Positions 56,682-64,000 of a stretch of 64,000 bases of DNA are shown here, one piece after another (within the stretch, counting starts at the first letter, position 1; each line of letters begins with the position of its first letter). The DNA lies in contig NZ_WFLJ01000015.1 in the NCBI RefSeq assembly GCF_009208735.1, forward strand, positions 1-64,000, given 5' to 3'. Made by a program: the position numbers and the translations under genes. A model generated the notes under the pieces. It was not told where the DNA came from. It made no database searches and saw only the letters and a program-made list of their open reading frames with translations. Source of the stretch: Janthinobacterium rivuli (GTDB lineage Bacteria; Pseudomonadota; Gammaproteobacteria; Burkholderiales; Burkholderiaceae_D).

Positions 56682-57551
56682 ATGGCAAAAGTGGCATTCA
56701 TCGGTTTGGGCGTCATGGGTTTCCCCATGGCAGGTCACCTGGCGGCGGGCGGACACGACGTCACCGTGTACAACCGCAACCCGGCCCGCGCGGCCGCCTG
56801 GCTGGAGCAGCACAAGGGCAGCAGCGCCGCCACGCCGGCCGCGGCGGCCGCGGGCGCCGAGTTCGTGTTTACCTGCATCGGCAACGATAACGACCTGTAT
56901 CAAGTGATCCTGGAAGAGGGCGGATTGCTGTCCGCCATGGCGCCGGGGAGCATCCTGATCGACCATACGACGGCATCGGCCGAAGCGGCGCGCACCATCC
57001 ACGCGGCGGCGAAAGAGAAGGGCGTGTTCTTCCTCGACGCGCCCGTGTCCGGCGGCCAGGCGGGCGCGGAAAACGGCAAGCTGACGGTGATGGTGGGCGG
57101 CGACGCGGAAGCGTACGCGCGCGCCGAACCCGTCATCGCCCTGTTCTCGCGCGCCGTCACCTACATGGGCGCGTCCGGTTCCGGCCAGCTCACAAAAATG
57201 GTCAACCAGATCTGCATCGCGGGCCTCGTGCAGGCGCTCAGCGAAGGCATCGCCTTCGCGGAAAACGCGGGCCTCGATGCGGCCCTCGTCGTCGACGTGA
57301 TTTCCAAGGGCGCGGCGCAGTCGTGGCAGCTGGAAAACCGGGGCAAGACCATGATCGAACGCAAGTTCGACTTTGGTTTCGCCGTCGACCTGATGCGCAA
57401 GGACCTGGGCATCTGCCTGGCCGAAGCCAAGCGCAACGGCAGCGACTTGCCCGTGACGACCTTGACGGACCAGTTCTATGGCGAAGTGCAGCAGGCGGGC
57501 GGCAACCGTTATGACACGTCCAGCCTGATCACCCGTCTGAACAAAAAGTAA
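56682..57551 (+). CDS. Beta-hydroxyacid dehydrogenase (3-hydroxyisobutyrate/tartronate-semialdehyde reductase family)
   Basis: A 289-residue NAD(P)-dependent enzyme. It shows the nucleotide motif GLGVMG (9-13 region), the substrate motif DAPVSGG (119-125) and the catalytic Lys172 in SGQLTKMVNQ. The family reduces or oxidises small beta-hydroxy acids and semialdehydes, including 3-hydroxyisobutyrate, tartronate semialdehyde and sulfolactaldehyde. Which of these applies cannot be read from the sequence. It lies directly upstream of the exporter-dadA-thiG-porin-xsc group, so a role on a sulfonated semialdehyde is worth considering, but valine or glyoxylate metabolism is equally possible. A GC-rich hairpin (57572-57601) follows the stop. 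Confidence 0.85.
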   Translation: MAKVAFIGLGVMGFPMAGHLAAGGHDVTVYNRNPARAAAWLEQHKGSSAATPAAAAAGAEFVFTCIGNDNDLYQVILEEGGLLSAMAPGSILIDHTTASAEAARTIHAAAKEKGVFFLDAPVSGGQAGAENGKLTVMVGGDAEAYARAEPVIALFSRAVTYMGASGSGQLTKMVNQICIAGLVQALSEGIAFAENAGLDAALVVDVISKGAAQSWQLENRGKTMIERKFDFGFAVDLMRKDLGICLAEAKRNGSDLPVTTLTDQFYGEVQQAGGNRYDTSSLITRLNKK

Positions 57552-57639
57552 TCTTTCAAGCACCAGCAACGGCGGCGCGTCCCGGGAAAGGGCCGCGCCG
57601 CTCGTCGTTTACAGGGGTGAAAAATAAAAAAACGTCAGT

Positions 57640-57673
57640 TTCCGGAACATCCGGTTTCGATTTTCATGGAAAA
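57640..57673 (+). promoter_or_regulatory. Candidate operator upstream of the exporter gene
   Basis: TTCCGGAA at 57640-57647 is followed by CGATTTTCATGGAAAA at 57658-57673. Both parts recur upstream of xsc: TTCCGGA at 62121 and CCGATTTTTCAT at 62145 and 62228. The TTTTCATGGAAAA core is nearly palindromic. Confidence 0.45.
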
Positions 57674-57756
57674 GCATGGACTTCGCTAGCTCATCGTGTA
57701 TTATTAAAAAACGAGATGAAATGTCCCAATTTTTAAAACATTATGGGCGGACCCGC

Positions 57757-58821
57757 ATGAAAACCAACTCCTCAGCGATAACACGCGTTGTCGACAAGAA
57801 CATTCCCTACCTGTCTTCCGCCGTCGCCATCTGGCGCCCCCGGGCCGTGCTGCGCAGCTGGCCCGGCGTGGCCATCGCGCTGGTGATCGCCCTGTCGGCC
57901 ACCTTTATTTCCAGCAATTACGGCGGCCCCCAACTCTTGTACGCGCTGTTCTTCGGCCTGGCCTTCCACTTCCTCGCGTCCGACCCCACCTGCAAGCCCG
58001 GCATCGAGTTTTGCAGCAAGGTGCTGCTGCGCACGGGCGTGGCCCTGCTGGGCGCGCGCATCACCTTAAACCAGATCGCCTCGGTGGGCGTGACGCCATT
58101 GCTGATCGTCGTCGGCGGCCTGATTGCCACCCTGGGTTTCGGCTATATGCTGGCCAGGTGGCTGAAGCGTCCCATCACGGAAGGCATCCTGTCGGGCGGC
58201 TCCGTCGCCATCTGCGGCGCCTCGGCCGCGCTGGCCATTTCGGCCGTGCTGCCGCAAACCAAGGAAAACGAAAAGTTCACGCTGCTGACGGTGGTGGGCG
58301 TGACGTCGCTGTCGACCCTGGCCATGATCGTCTACCCGCTGCTGGTCAAGCTGCTGGGCTTTGACCCGACGGAAGCGGGCGTGTTCATCGGCGGCACCAT
58401 CCACGACGTGGCGCAAGTGGTGGGCGCCGGCTATCTGGTGAGCAACCACACGGGCGACGTGGCCACCTTCGTCAAACTGACGCGCGTCGCCTGCCTCGTA
58501 CCCGTCGTGCTGGGCTTGTCGATCATGTTCAAGCGCAAGGATGGCAAGAGCGAGGTCGATGCGCCGCCGCTCGTGCCCTTCTTCCTGATCGGCTTTGTCT
58601 GGCTCGTCATCACCAACAGCCTGGGCCTGATTCCGCAGGAAGTGAATGGCTGGATCAACAATGCCTCGCGCGCCTGCCTCGTCATCGCCATCGCCGCGCT
58701 GGGCGTGAAAACCTCGTTCCAGTCGCTGGCCTCGCTGGGCTGGCGTCCCGTGATCATGCTGGTGATGGAAACGGTGTGGATCGCCGCCTTCGTCGCCATC
58801 GCCGTGCTGCTGACGCGCTAA
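57757..58821 (+). CDS. YeiH/UPF0324-family putative sulfate or sulfite exporter
   Basis: A 354-residue inner-membrane protein with about ten hydrophobic helices. Family landmarks are KPGIEFCSKVLLRTGVALLGARI, LSGGSVAICGASAALAISAVLP, and GGTIHDVAQVVGAGY. This is the YeiH family, whose members near desulfonation genes have been proposed to export sulfite or sulfate. Its place four genes before xsc fits that idea, since Xsc releases sulfite. ATG 57757 is chosen, with GGGCGG upstream; ATG 57721 with GAGATGAA is a real alternative and would add 12 residues. dadA begins 16 bases after its stop. Confidence 0.83.
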   Translation: MKTNSSAITRVVDKNIPYLSSAVAIWRPRAVLRSWPGVAIALVIALSATFISSNYGGPQLLYALFFGLAFHFLASDPTCKPGIEFCSKVLLRTGVALLGARITLNQIASVGVTPLLIVVGGLIATLGFGYMLARWLKRPITEGILSGGSVAICGASAALAISAVLPQTKENEKFTLLTVVGVTSLSTLAMIVYPLLVKLLGFDPTEAGVFIGGTIHDVAQVVGAGYLVSNHTGDVATFVKLTRVACLVPVVLGLSIMFKRKDGKSEVDAPPLVPFFLIGFVWLVITNSLGLIPQEVNGWINNASRACLVIAIAALGVKTSFQSLASLGWRPVIMLVMETVWIAAFVAIAVLLTR

Positions 58822-58837
58822 GCGAGGCGGCCCCGCC

Positions 58838-60142
58838 ATGAAGATCCTCGTTCTCGGCGCCGGTGTGGTCGGCACGGCATCGGCATGGTATTTGCGCCAG
58901 GCGGGCCACGACGTGCGCGTGCTCGAGCGCCAGGCGGGCGCGGCGCAGGAAACCAGTTTTGCCAACGGCGGGCAGATTTCCGTCTCGCATGCGGAACCGT
59001 GGGCCAATCCCGCTACCCTGCGCAAGGTGCTCACATGGCTGGGCAAGGATGATGCGCCGCTGCTGTTCCGTCCCCGCCTGGACGCGTTGCAATGGCAGTG
59101 GGCTTTGCACTACCTGCGCGAATGTCTGCCGGCCAGGGTGGCGCGCAATATGCGCCAGATCGTCGCCCTGGCCGAGTACAGCCGGCAGAGTTTGCAGGCG
59201 CTGCGCCGCGAGACGGGCATCGAATACGACCACCTGCAGCGGGGCATCCTGCATTTCTATACGGACCAGCAGGAGTTTGACAAATCGCAGTCCGGCGCCG
59301 CGCTCTTGCGCGAACTGGGATGCCCGCGCAACACCGTCAGCGCCGATGAGGTGATACGGCTGGAACCGGCCTTGCGCCACGCGCGCGGCCAGATCGTCGG
59401 CGGCGACTTCACGGCCAGCGACGAGTCGGGCGACGTGCATCTGTTTACCACGGCGCTGGCCGCGCGCACCGCCAGGGCCGGTGTGGATTTCCAGTACGGC
59501 ACCACCGTGACGCGCCTGCTGGCCGATGGCGAGCGCATCACCGGCGTGGAATGCATCGACGCGCATGGGCGCCACCGCCTCGAGCACGCGGACGCCGTGG
59601 TGGTGGCCATGGGCAGCTTTTCCGCGCCCCTGCTGCAGCCGCTGGGCATCCGACTGATGCTGTATCCGGGCAAAGGTTATTCCGCCACCTATCCGATTCT
59701 CGACTCCGTCAGCGCGCCTTCGGTGTCGCTGACGGACGACGGCCACAAACTGGTGTTTTCTCGCCTTGGCGAGCGCCTGCGCGTGGCGGGTACGTGCGAG
59801 CTGAACGGCTACACGCGCGAACTCAATCCCGTGCGCTGCGCCGCCATCACCCGCCGCGTGCAGGCGCTGTTTCCCCACGCCTGCGATTACAGCGACCCCG
59901 TCTACTGGGCCGGCTTGCGCCCCCTGACACCGTCGAACGTGCCCTATATCGGCGCCACGCGCTACCGCCAGCTCTACCTCAACACGGGCCACGGCACGCT
60001 GGGCTGGACCATGGGCTGCGGCGCGGGCAGGGCGATCGCCGACCTCGTGTCGGGACGGCGGCCGGAAGTCGATTTTGCGTTTTGCGGCGAAGCCCCCCGG
60101 CACGAGGCCGCTTTGGTTCAACTTAGGAGAGCACCACGATGA
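58838..60142 (+). CDS. dadA: DadA-like FAD-dependent amino-acid dehydrogenase
   Basis: A 434-residue flavoprotein. The FAD motif GAGVVG is at residues 7-12, followed by [19 protein letters not shown], a D-amino-acid dehydrogenase hallmark. The C-terminal [39 protein letters not shown] also matches DadA. DadA oxidises D-amino acids to keto acids and passes electrons to the quinone pool. It is too long and too DadA-like to be a typical ThiO glycine oxidase (about 370 residues), although thiG follows with a 4-base ATGA overlap. In this setting the substrate could be an amino sulfonate; that is inference only. Confidence 0.85.
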   Translation: MKILVLGAGVVGTASAWYLRQAGHDVRVLERQAGAAQETSFANGGQISVSHAEPWANPATLRKVLTWLGKDDAPLLFRPRLDALQWQWALHYLRECLPARVARNMRQIVALAEYSRQSLQALRRETGIEYDHLQRGILHFYTDQQEFDKSQSGAALLRELGCPRNTVSADEVIRLEPALRHARGQIVGGDFTASDESGDVHLFTTALAARTARAGVDFQYGTTVTRLLADGERITGVECIDAHGRHRLEHADAVVVAMGSFSAPLLQPLGIRLMLYPGKGYSATYPILDSVSAPSVSLTDDGHKLVFSRLGERLRVAGTCELNGYTRELNPVRCAAITRRVQALFPHACDYSDPVYWAGLRPLTPSNVPYIGATRYRQLYLNTGHGTLGWTMGCGAGRAIADLVSGRRPEVDFAFCGEAPRHEAALVQLRRAPR

Positions 60143-60954
60143 GAGACGACGCCACCCCCAGCCAACCATCGACCGGCCTGACCCTGGCCGGCACCACCTA
60201 TCAGTCGCGCCTGCTGGTGGGGACTGGAAAATACAAGGATTTCGAGGAAACGCGCCTGGCCATCGAGGAAAGCGGCGCCGAGATCGTCACCGTGACGATC
60301 CGCCGGGTCAACATCGGCCAGGAAAAGGGCGAGCCGAATCTGCTCGACTTCATTCCGCCATCGAAATACACGATTTTGCCCAACACGGGCGGCTGCTACA
60401 ACGCGCGCGACGCCGTCTATACCCTGCAGCTGGCGCGCGAGCTGCTGGGCGGCCACCCGCTGTGCAAGCTGGAAGTGCTCGGCGATGAAAAGACCCTGTT
60501 CCCGAACATGCCGGAAACCTTGAAAGCGGCCGGGGAGCTGGTGCGCGACGGCTTCCAGGTGATGGTGTATTGCAGCGACGACCCCATCCAGGCGCGCATG
60601 CTGGAAGACCTCGGCTGCATCGCCGTCATGCCGCTGGCCTCATTGATCGGCTCGGGCATGGGCATTTTGAATCCGTGGAACCTGTCGCTGATCATCGAGC
60701 AAGCCACGGTGCCCGTGCTGGTCGACGCCGGCGTGGGCACGGCGTCGGACGCGGCCATCGCCATGGAGCTCGGCTGCGACGGCATCTTGATGAATACCGC
60801 CATCGCGGCGGCGCGCGAACCGATACGCATGGCGCGCGCCATGAAACTGGCAGTGCAGGCTGGACGCGAGGCTTACCTGGCCGGACGCATGCCCCGGAGA
60901 GGAGGCGTCATGAGCGCTTCGCCCTCGTCGCCGATGGCCGGGCTGATCGCCTGA
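60139..60954 (+). CDS. thiG: Thiazole synthase
   Basis: A 271-residue TIM-barrel enzyme that builds the thiazole phosphate ring of thiamine from deoxyxylulose phosphate, dehydroglycine and ThiS-thiocarboxylate. The family sequence is intact: [26 protein letters not shown], the Schiff-base Lys110 in [18 protein letters not shown], and [28 protein letters not shown]. The N-terminus is about ten residues longer than usual and the ATG overlaps the dadA stop. No thiS, thiE, thiC or thiO is adjacent, which is unusual because ThiG needs ThiS as sulfur donor. It may be a second copy or the sole copy separated from its operon. Confidence 0.92.
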   Translation: MRDDATPSQPSTGLTLAGTTYQSRLLVGTGKYKDFEETRLAIEESGAEIVTVTIRRVNIGQEKGEPNLLDFIPPSKYTILPNTGGCYNARDAVYTLQLARELLGGHPLCKLEVLGDEKTLFPNMPETLKAAGELVRDGFQVMVYCSDDPIQARMLEDLGCIAVMPLASLIGSGMGILNPWNLSLIIEQATVPVLVDAGVGTASDAAIAMELGCDGILMNTAIAAAREPIRMARAMKLAVQAGREAYLAGRMPRRGGVMSASPSSPMAGLIA

Positions 60955-61024
60955 GCCAAGTATGTAGCACTGTTGTCGATTCTTGTTGGAAGCACCCATA
61001 AAAACCACAATACCTGGAGATGAC

Positions 61025-62035
61025 ATGAAACACACACTCGTAGCGGCGGCCGTCCTGGCCGCACTCTTCGCCGGCAACGCCAGCGCCCAGTCGTCCGTCA
61101 CCGTGTACGGCTTGCTCGACGCGGGTCTGACGTCCGAACACGGCGGCGCGGACGGTTCCGTCACCAAGCTGGCCACCGGCGTGCAGTCGGGCAGCCGTAT
61201 CGGCTTCAAGGGCACGGAAGACCTGGGCAACAATTTGAAAGCCAACTTCTTGCTGGAAAATGGCCTTGACGTGGACACGGGCGCCAACCGCCAGGGCGCC
61301 TTGTTCGGGCGCAAGGCCTACGTGGGCCTGTCGGGCGGCTTCGGCGCCGTGAACCTGGGCTTGCAGCACAACCCGCTGTTCACCGCGCTGGACAATATCG
61401 ACCCTTTCGAGACGGGCATGACGGGCGCCTCGATCAACCTGATGAGCGTGGCCAGCCTGCGCACGAAAAATTCCATCATGTACGAGACGCCGAAGGTGAA
61501 CGGCCTGTCGGCCGCGATCATGGTCGGCCTGGGCGAAAAGCCGGACAGCAACACCCTGGGCCGCACCATCGACTTTTCCATCGACTACGCCAACGGCCCG
61601 CTGGTGCTGACCCTGGCGCACGACAACCGCAAGGATACGCCGCTGAACACGGCGAAAGTGACCTTGCTGGGCGGCACCTACGACTTCGGCCCCGCCAAGC
61701 TGCACGCCGCGTATGAAACGGACAAGGACGATGCGGGCACGGATTTCCGCAACTACATGCTGGGCGCGTCTGCCCCCGTGGGCGCGGCCGGCAGCGTGAT
61801 GGCCTCGTACATCCGCAAGGATGACCGCACGAACGCGCGCCGCGGCGGGCGCCAGCTGGCCATCGGCTACACGTATGCCTTGTCCAAGCGCACGAATTTG
61901 TACACCTCGTACGGGCGCATCAACAACGATGGCGCGGGCACCAACTTCGTCGGTGACGCATCGAGCGGCGGCAGCGTGCCCTTGCCTGGCCATAACTCGA
62001 GCGCCTTCACGGCCGGCATGCGCCTGAAGTTCTAA
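61025..62035 (+). CDS. Outer-membrane porin (Gram-negative porin family, OmpC-like)
   Basis: A 336-residue trimeric-porin-type protein. It has a Sec signal ending at NASA-QSSVTVYG, the characteristic beta-strand opening SSVTVYGLLDAGL, repeated amphipathic strands, and a terminal Phe (GMRLKF) needed for outer-membrane assembly. GGAGATG sits before the ATG at 61025. It follows thiG by 70 bases with no terminator between, so it probably belongs to the exporter-dadA-thiG transcript. A substrate-specific uptake role for a sulfonate would fit the neighbourhood but cannot be read from the sequence. A hairpin terminator follows at 62057. Confidence 0.9.
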   Translation: MKHTLVAAAVLAALFAGNASAQSSVTVYGLLDAGLTSEHGGADGSVTKLATGVQSGSRIGFKGTEDLGNNLKANFLLENGLDVDTGANRQGALFGRKAYVGLSGGFGAVNLGLQHNPLFTALDNIDPFETGMTGASINLMSVASLRTKNSIMYETPKVNGLSAAIMVGLGEKPDSNTLGRTIDFSIDYANGPLVLTLAHDNRKDTPLNTAKVTLLGGTYDFGPAKLHAAYETDKDDAGTDFRNYMLGASAPVGAAGSVMASYIRKDDRTNARRGGRQLAIGYTYALSKRTNLYTSYGRINNDGAGTNFVGDASSGGSVPLPGHNSSAFTAGMRLKF

Positions 62036-62056
62036 GGCGCGGCGCGGGACGCATCG

Positions 62057-62097
62057 ATGGCGGGCTGTCTGTTGCGGATAGGCCGCCATTGTTGTTT
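62057..62097 (+). terminator. Terminator after the porin gene
   Basis: ATGGCGG (62057-62063) and CCGCCAT (62083-62089) form the base of a stem that continues imperfectly inward; TGTTGTTT follows. Confidence 0.6.
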
Positions 62098-62120
62098 CAG
62101 AAGTGGGTCAAAGTCACGGA

Positions 62121-62240
62121 TTCCGGATTCAGGAATGAAACAGTCCGATTTTTCATGAATTTTCATTGACAGCGCATTTCGCAACCGTTAAATTGAACAC
62201 GTATTTCAAATATCGGAACAAAATATACCGATTTTTCATA
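62121..62240 (+). promoter_or_regulatory. xsc promoter with flanking operator repeats
   Basis: The promoter is TTGACA at 62166-62171, a 17-base spacer, and TAAATT at 62189-62194. The exact 12-base repeat CCGATTTTTCAT occurs at 62145-62156, just upstream of the -35, and again at 62228-62239, downstream of the -10. The copies are 83 bases apart, close to eight helical turns, a layout suited to a looping repressor. TTCCGGA at 62121-62127 is shared with the exporter upstream region. Confidence 0.6.
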
Positions 62241-62261
62241 AAACCGTAAGGAGACTGAGCC

Positions 62262-64000
62262 ATGACCGATTTGTCCGACCAAAAAGCCGCCGCCGCTGCC
62301 ATTCCAGTGGGCCCGCAAAAGATGACGCCTTCCGAAGCGTTCGTGGAAACCCTGGCCGCCAACGGCGTGACCGACATGTTCGGCATCATGGGCTCGGCCT
62401 TCATGGACCCGATGGATATCTTCGCCCCGGCCGGCATCCGGCTGATTCCCGTCGTGCACGAGCAGGGCGCCGGCCACATGGCCGACGGCTATGCCCGCGT
62501 CTCGGGCCGCCATGGCGTCGTCATCGGCCAGAACGGCCCCGGCATCAGCAATTGCGTCACGGCGATTGCCGCCGCCTACTGGGCGCATACCCCGGTCGTG
62601 ATCATTACCCCCGAGACCGGCACGATGAGCATGGGCCTGGGCGGCTTCCAGGAAGCGAACCAGTTGCCGATGTTCGAGGAATTCACCAAGTACCAGGGCC
62701 ACGTGACCAATCCCGCCCGCATGGCGGAATTCACGGGCCGCTGCTTTGACCGCGCCATGTCGGAAATGGGCCCGACGCAACTGAACATCCCGCGCGACTA
62801 TTTTTATGGCGAAATCAAGGCGGAAATCCCCAAGCCGAACCGCCTGGACCGTGGCGCCGGCGGCGAGCAAAGCCTCAACGATGCGGCCGAACTGCTGGCC
62901 AAGGCCAAGTTCCCCGTCATCATCTCGGGCGGCGGCGTCGTCATGGGCGAAGCGATCGAGGAATGCAAGGCCTTGGCCGAGCGCCTGGGCGCCCCCGTCG
63001 TCAACAGCTATCTGCATAACGACTCGTTTCCCGCCAGCCATCCGCTGTGGTGCGGCCCGCTCGGCTATCAAGGATCGAAAGCGGCCATGAAACTGATCGC
63101 CCAGGCCGACGTCGTCGTCGCCCTCGGTTCGCGCCTGGGGCCGTTCGGCACCTTGCCGCAGCACGGCATGGATTACTGGCCGAAGAACGCGAAGATCATC
63201 CAGATCGACGCGGACAACAAGATGCTGGGCCTGGTCAAAAAGATTTCGGTGGGCATCTGCGGCGACGCCAAGGCGGCGGCCAAAGCGATTCTTGCCCGCC
63301 TGGATGGCAAGAAGCTCGATTGCGACGCCACGCGCGAGGAACGCTATGCCACCGTGCAAGCCGAGAAGGCCGCGTGGGAAGAGGAATTGACGAACTGGAC
63401 GCACGAGAAAGATGCGTACAGCCTGGACATGATCGAGGAACAGAAGAAGGAGCCGGGCAACTACTTGCACCCGCGCCAGGTCTTGCGCGAGCTGGAAAAA
63501 GCCATGCCGGAAGACGTGATGGTGTCGACCGACATCGGCAACATCAACTCGGTGGCGAACAGCTACCTGCGCTTTGAAAAGCCGCGCAGCTTCTTTGCGG
63601 CGATGAGCTTTGGCAACTGCGGCTATGCGTTCCCGACCATCATCGGCGCGAAAGTGGCCGCGCCGCACCGTCCGGCCGTGTCGTATGCGGGCGACGGCGC
63701 CTGGGGCATGAGCTTGATGGAAACGATGACCTGCGTGCGCCACAACATTCCCGTGACGGCCGTGGTATTCCACAACCGTCAGTGGGGCGCGGAAAAGAAA
63801 AACCAGGTCGATTTCTACAACCGCCGCTTCGTTGCCGGTGAGCTCGACAACCAGAGCTTCGCCGAGATCGCGCGGGCCATGGGCGCCGAAGGCATCACGG
63901 TCGACAAGCTGGAAGACGTGGGCCCGGCCCTGAAAAAGGCCATCGACATGCAGATGAATGAAGGCAAGACGACCATCATCGAAATCATGTGCACGCGCGA
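62262..64000 (+). CDS. xsc: Sulfoacetaldehyde acetyltransferase, 3' end outside window
   Basis: 579 codons are visible and the frame is still open at the edge; a few tens of residues are missing. Xsc is a thiamine-diphosphate enzyme that converts sulfoacetaldehyde and phosphate to acetyl phosphate and sulfite, the desulfonation step for taurine and related sulfonates. The catalytic Glu is in VVHEQGAGHMADGYARVSG. The diphosphate-binding motif is GDGAWGMS from residue 477, and HNRQWGAEKKNQVDFYN is an Xsc-type signature that separates it from acetolactate synthases. An AAGGAGA ribosome site precedes the ATG. The thiamine cofactor makes the nearby thiG notable. A phosphotransacetylase gene often follows xsc, but that region is beyond the window. 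Confidence 0.95.
   Translation, partial: MTDLSDQKAAAAAIPVGPQKMTPSEAFVETLAANGVTDMFGIMGSAFMDPMDIFAPAGIRLIPVVHEQGAGHMADGYARVSGRHGVVIGQNGPGISNCVTAIAAAYWAHTPVVIITPETGTMSMGLGGFQEANQLPMFEEFTKYQGHVTNPARMAEFTGRCFDRAMSEMGPTQLNIPRDYFYGEIKAEIPKPNRLDRGAGGEQSLNDAAELLAKAKFPVIISGGGVVMGEAIEECKALAERLGAPVVNSYLHNDSFPASHPLWCGPLGYQGSKAAMKLIAQADVVVALGSRLGPFGTLPQHGMDYWPKNAKIIQIDADNKMLGLVKKISVGICGDAKAAAKAILARLDGKKLDCDATREERYATVQAEKAAWEEELTNWTHEKDAYSLDMIEEQKKEPGNYLHPRQVLRELEKAMPEDVMVSTDIGNINSVANSYLRFEKPRSFFAAMSFGNCGYAFPTIIGAKVAAPHRPAVSYAGDGAWGMSLMETMTCVRHNIPVTAVVFHNRQWGAEKKNQVDFYNRRFVAGELDNQSFAEIARAMGAEGITVDKLEDVGPALKKAIDMQMNEGKTTIIEIMCTR

Noticed and set aside
58838-60142. Naming the flavoprotein ThiO because thiG follows
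   Set aside because: Length and N- and C-terminal motifs are those of DadA; only the position suggests ThiO.

Overview
The window is a GC-rich, densely coded chromosomal segment of a Gram-negative bacterium. The gene set fits Betaproteobacteria, most likely an Oxalobacteraceae relative of Janthinobacterium, Massilia or Duganella. The pointers are a very long RpoD with a large N-terminal extension, two phasins, PurU, a HemC-HemD-HemX-HemY block, a DUF2917 gene beside a MocR regulator, and a PEP-CTERM protein. The genus is inferred from remembered protein resemblance, not from a search. I see no phage, transposase, plasmid or CRISPR signature; most of the window is conserved core genome with accessory patches.

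Layout. 1-4.1 kb: the end of an MFS transporter, then a three-gene operon of a Tat-signal small subunit, a GMC alcohol-oxidase-like flavoprotein and a membrane-anchored lipase. 4.4-8.1 kb: a 1212-residue REC-REC-GAF-PAS-GGDEF-EAL-REC cyclic-di-GMP protein. 8.2-13.6 kb: two phasins, a TetR regulator, a TPR-like protein, a LOG-family hydrolase, a PEP-CTERM protein, a zinc peptidase and a KGG stress protein. 13.9-22.4 kb: purU, yaeQ, a DUF2807 surface protein, a truncated RlmI-like PUA protein, two multiheme cytochromes c, a MocR regulator, an SMI1/KNR4 protein, a 3'-5' exonuclease and a ProQ-like RNA chaperone. 22.5-43.3 kb: a candidate small RNA, rpoD, a HAF-repeat protein, an orphan sensor kinase, ppc, hemCDXY, PQQ glucose dehydrogenase, ppa, an acyltransferase, nadE and glnK. 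43.3-56.6 kb: a UPF0126 channel-like protein, Smr, trxB, ftsK-lolA-rarA, an epimerase, DUF2917, a second MocR regulator, a tiny secreted protein, serS, two identical tRNA-Ser(CGA) genes and hisC.

56.7-64.0 kb looks like an organosulfonate-use island: a beta-hydroxyacid dehydrogenase, a YeiH-type exporter, a DadA-like flavoprotein translationally coupled to thiG, a porin, and xsc (sulfoacetaldehyde acetyltransferase, cut by the window end). xsc has a clear TTGACA-N17-TAAATT promoter flanked by two exact CCGATTTTTCAT copies, and a close relative of that motif lies upstream of the exporter. This suggests a shared regulator. The pathway idea is that sulfoacetaldehyde is split to acetyl phosphate and sulfite and an anion exporter removes the product.

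The most unusual non-coding structure is a two-copy intergenic element (25556-25665 and 42726-42847). Its central GTACTAAAGTAC hairpin and its outer arms change by compensating substitutions, so the fold appears to be under selection.
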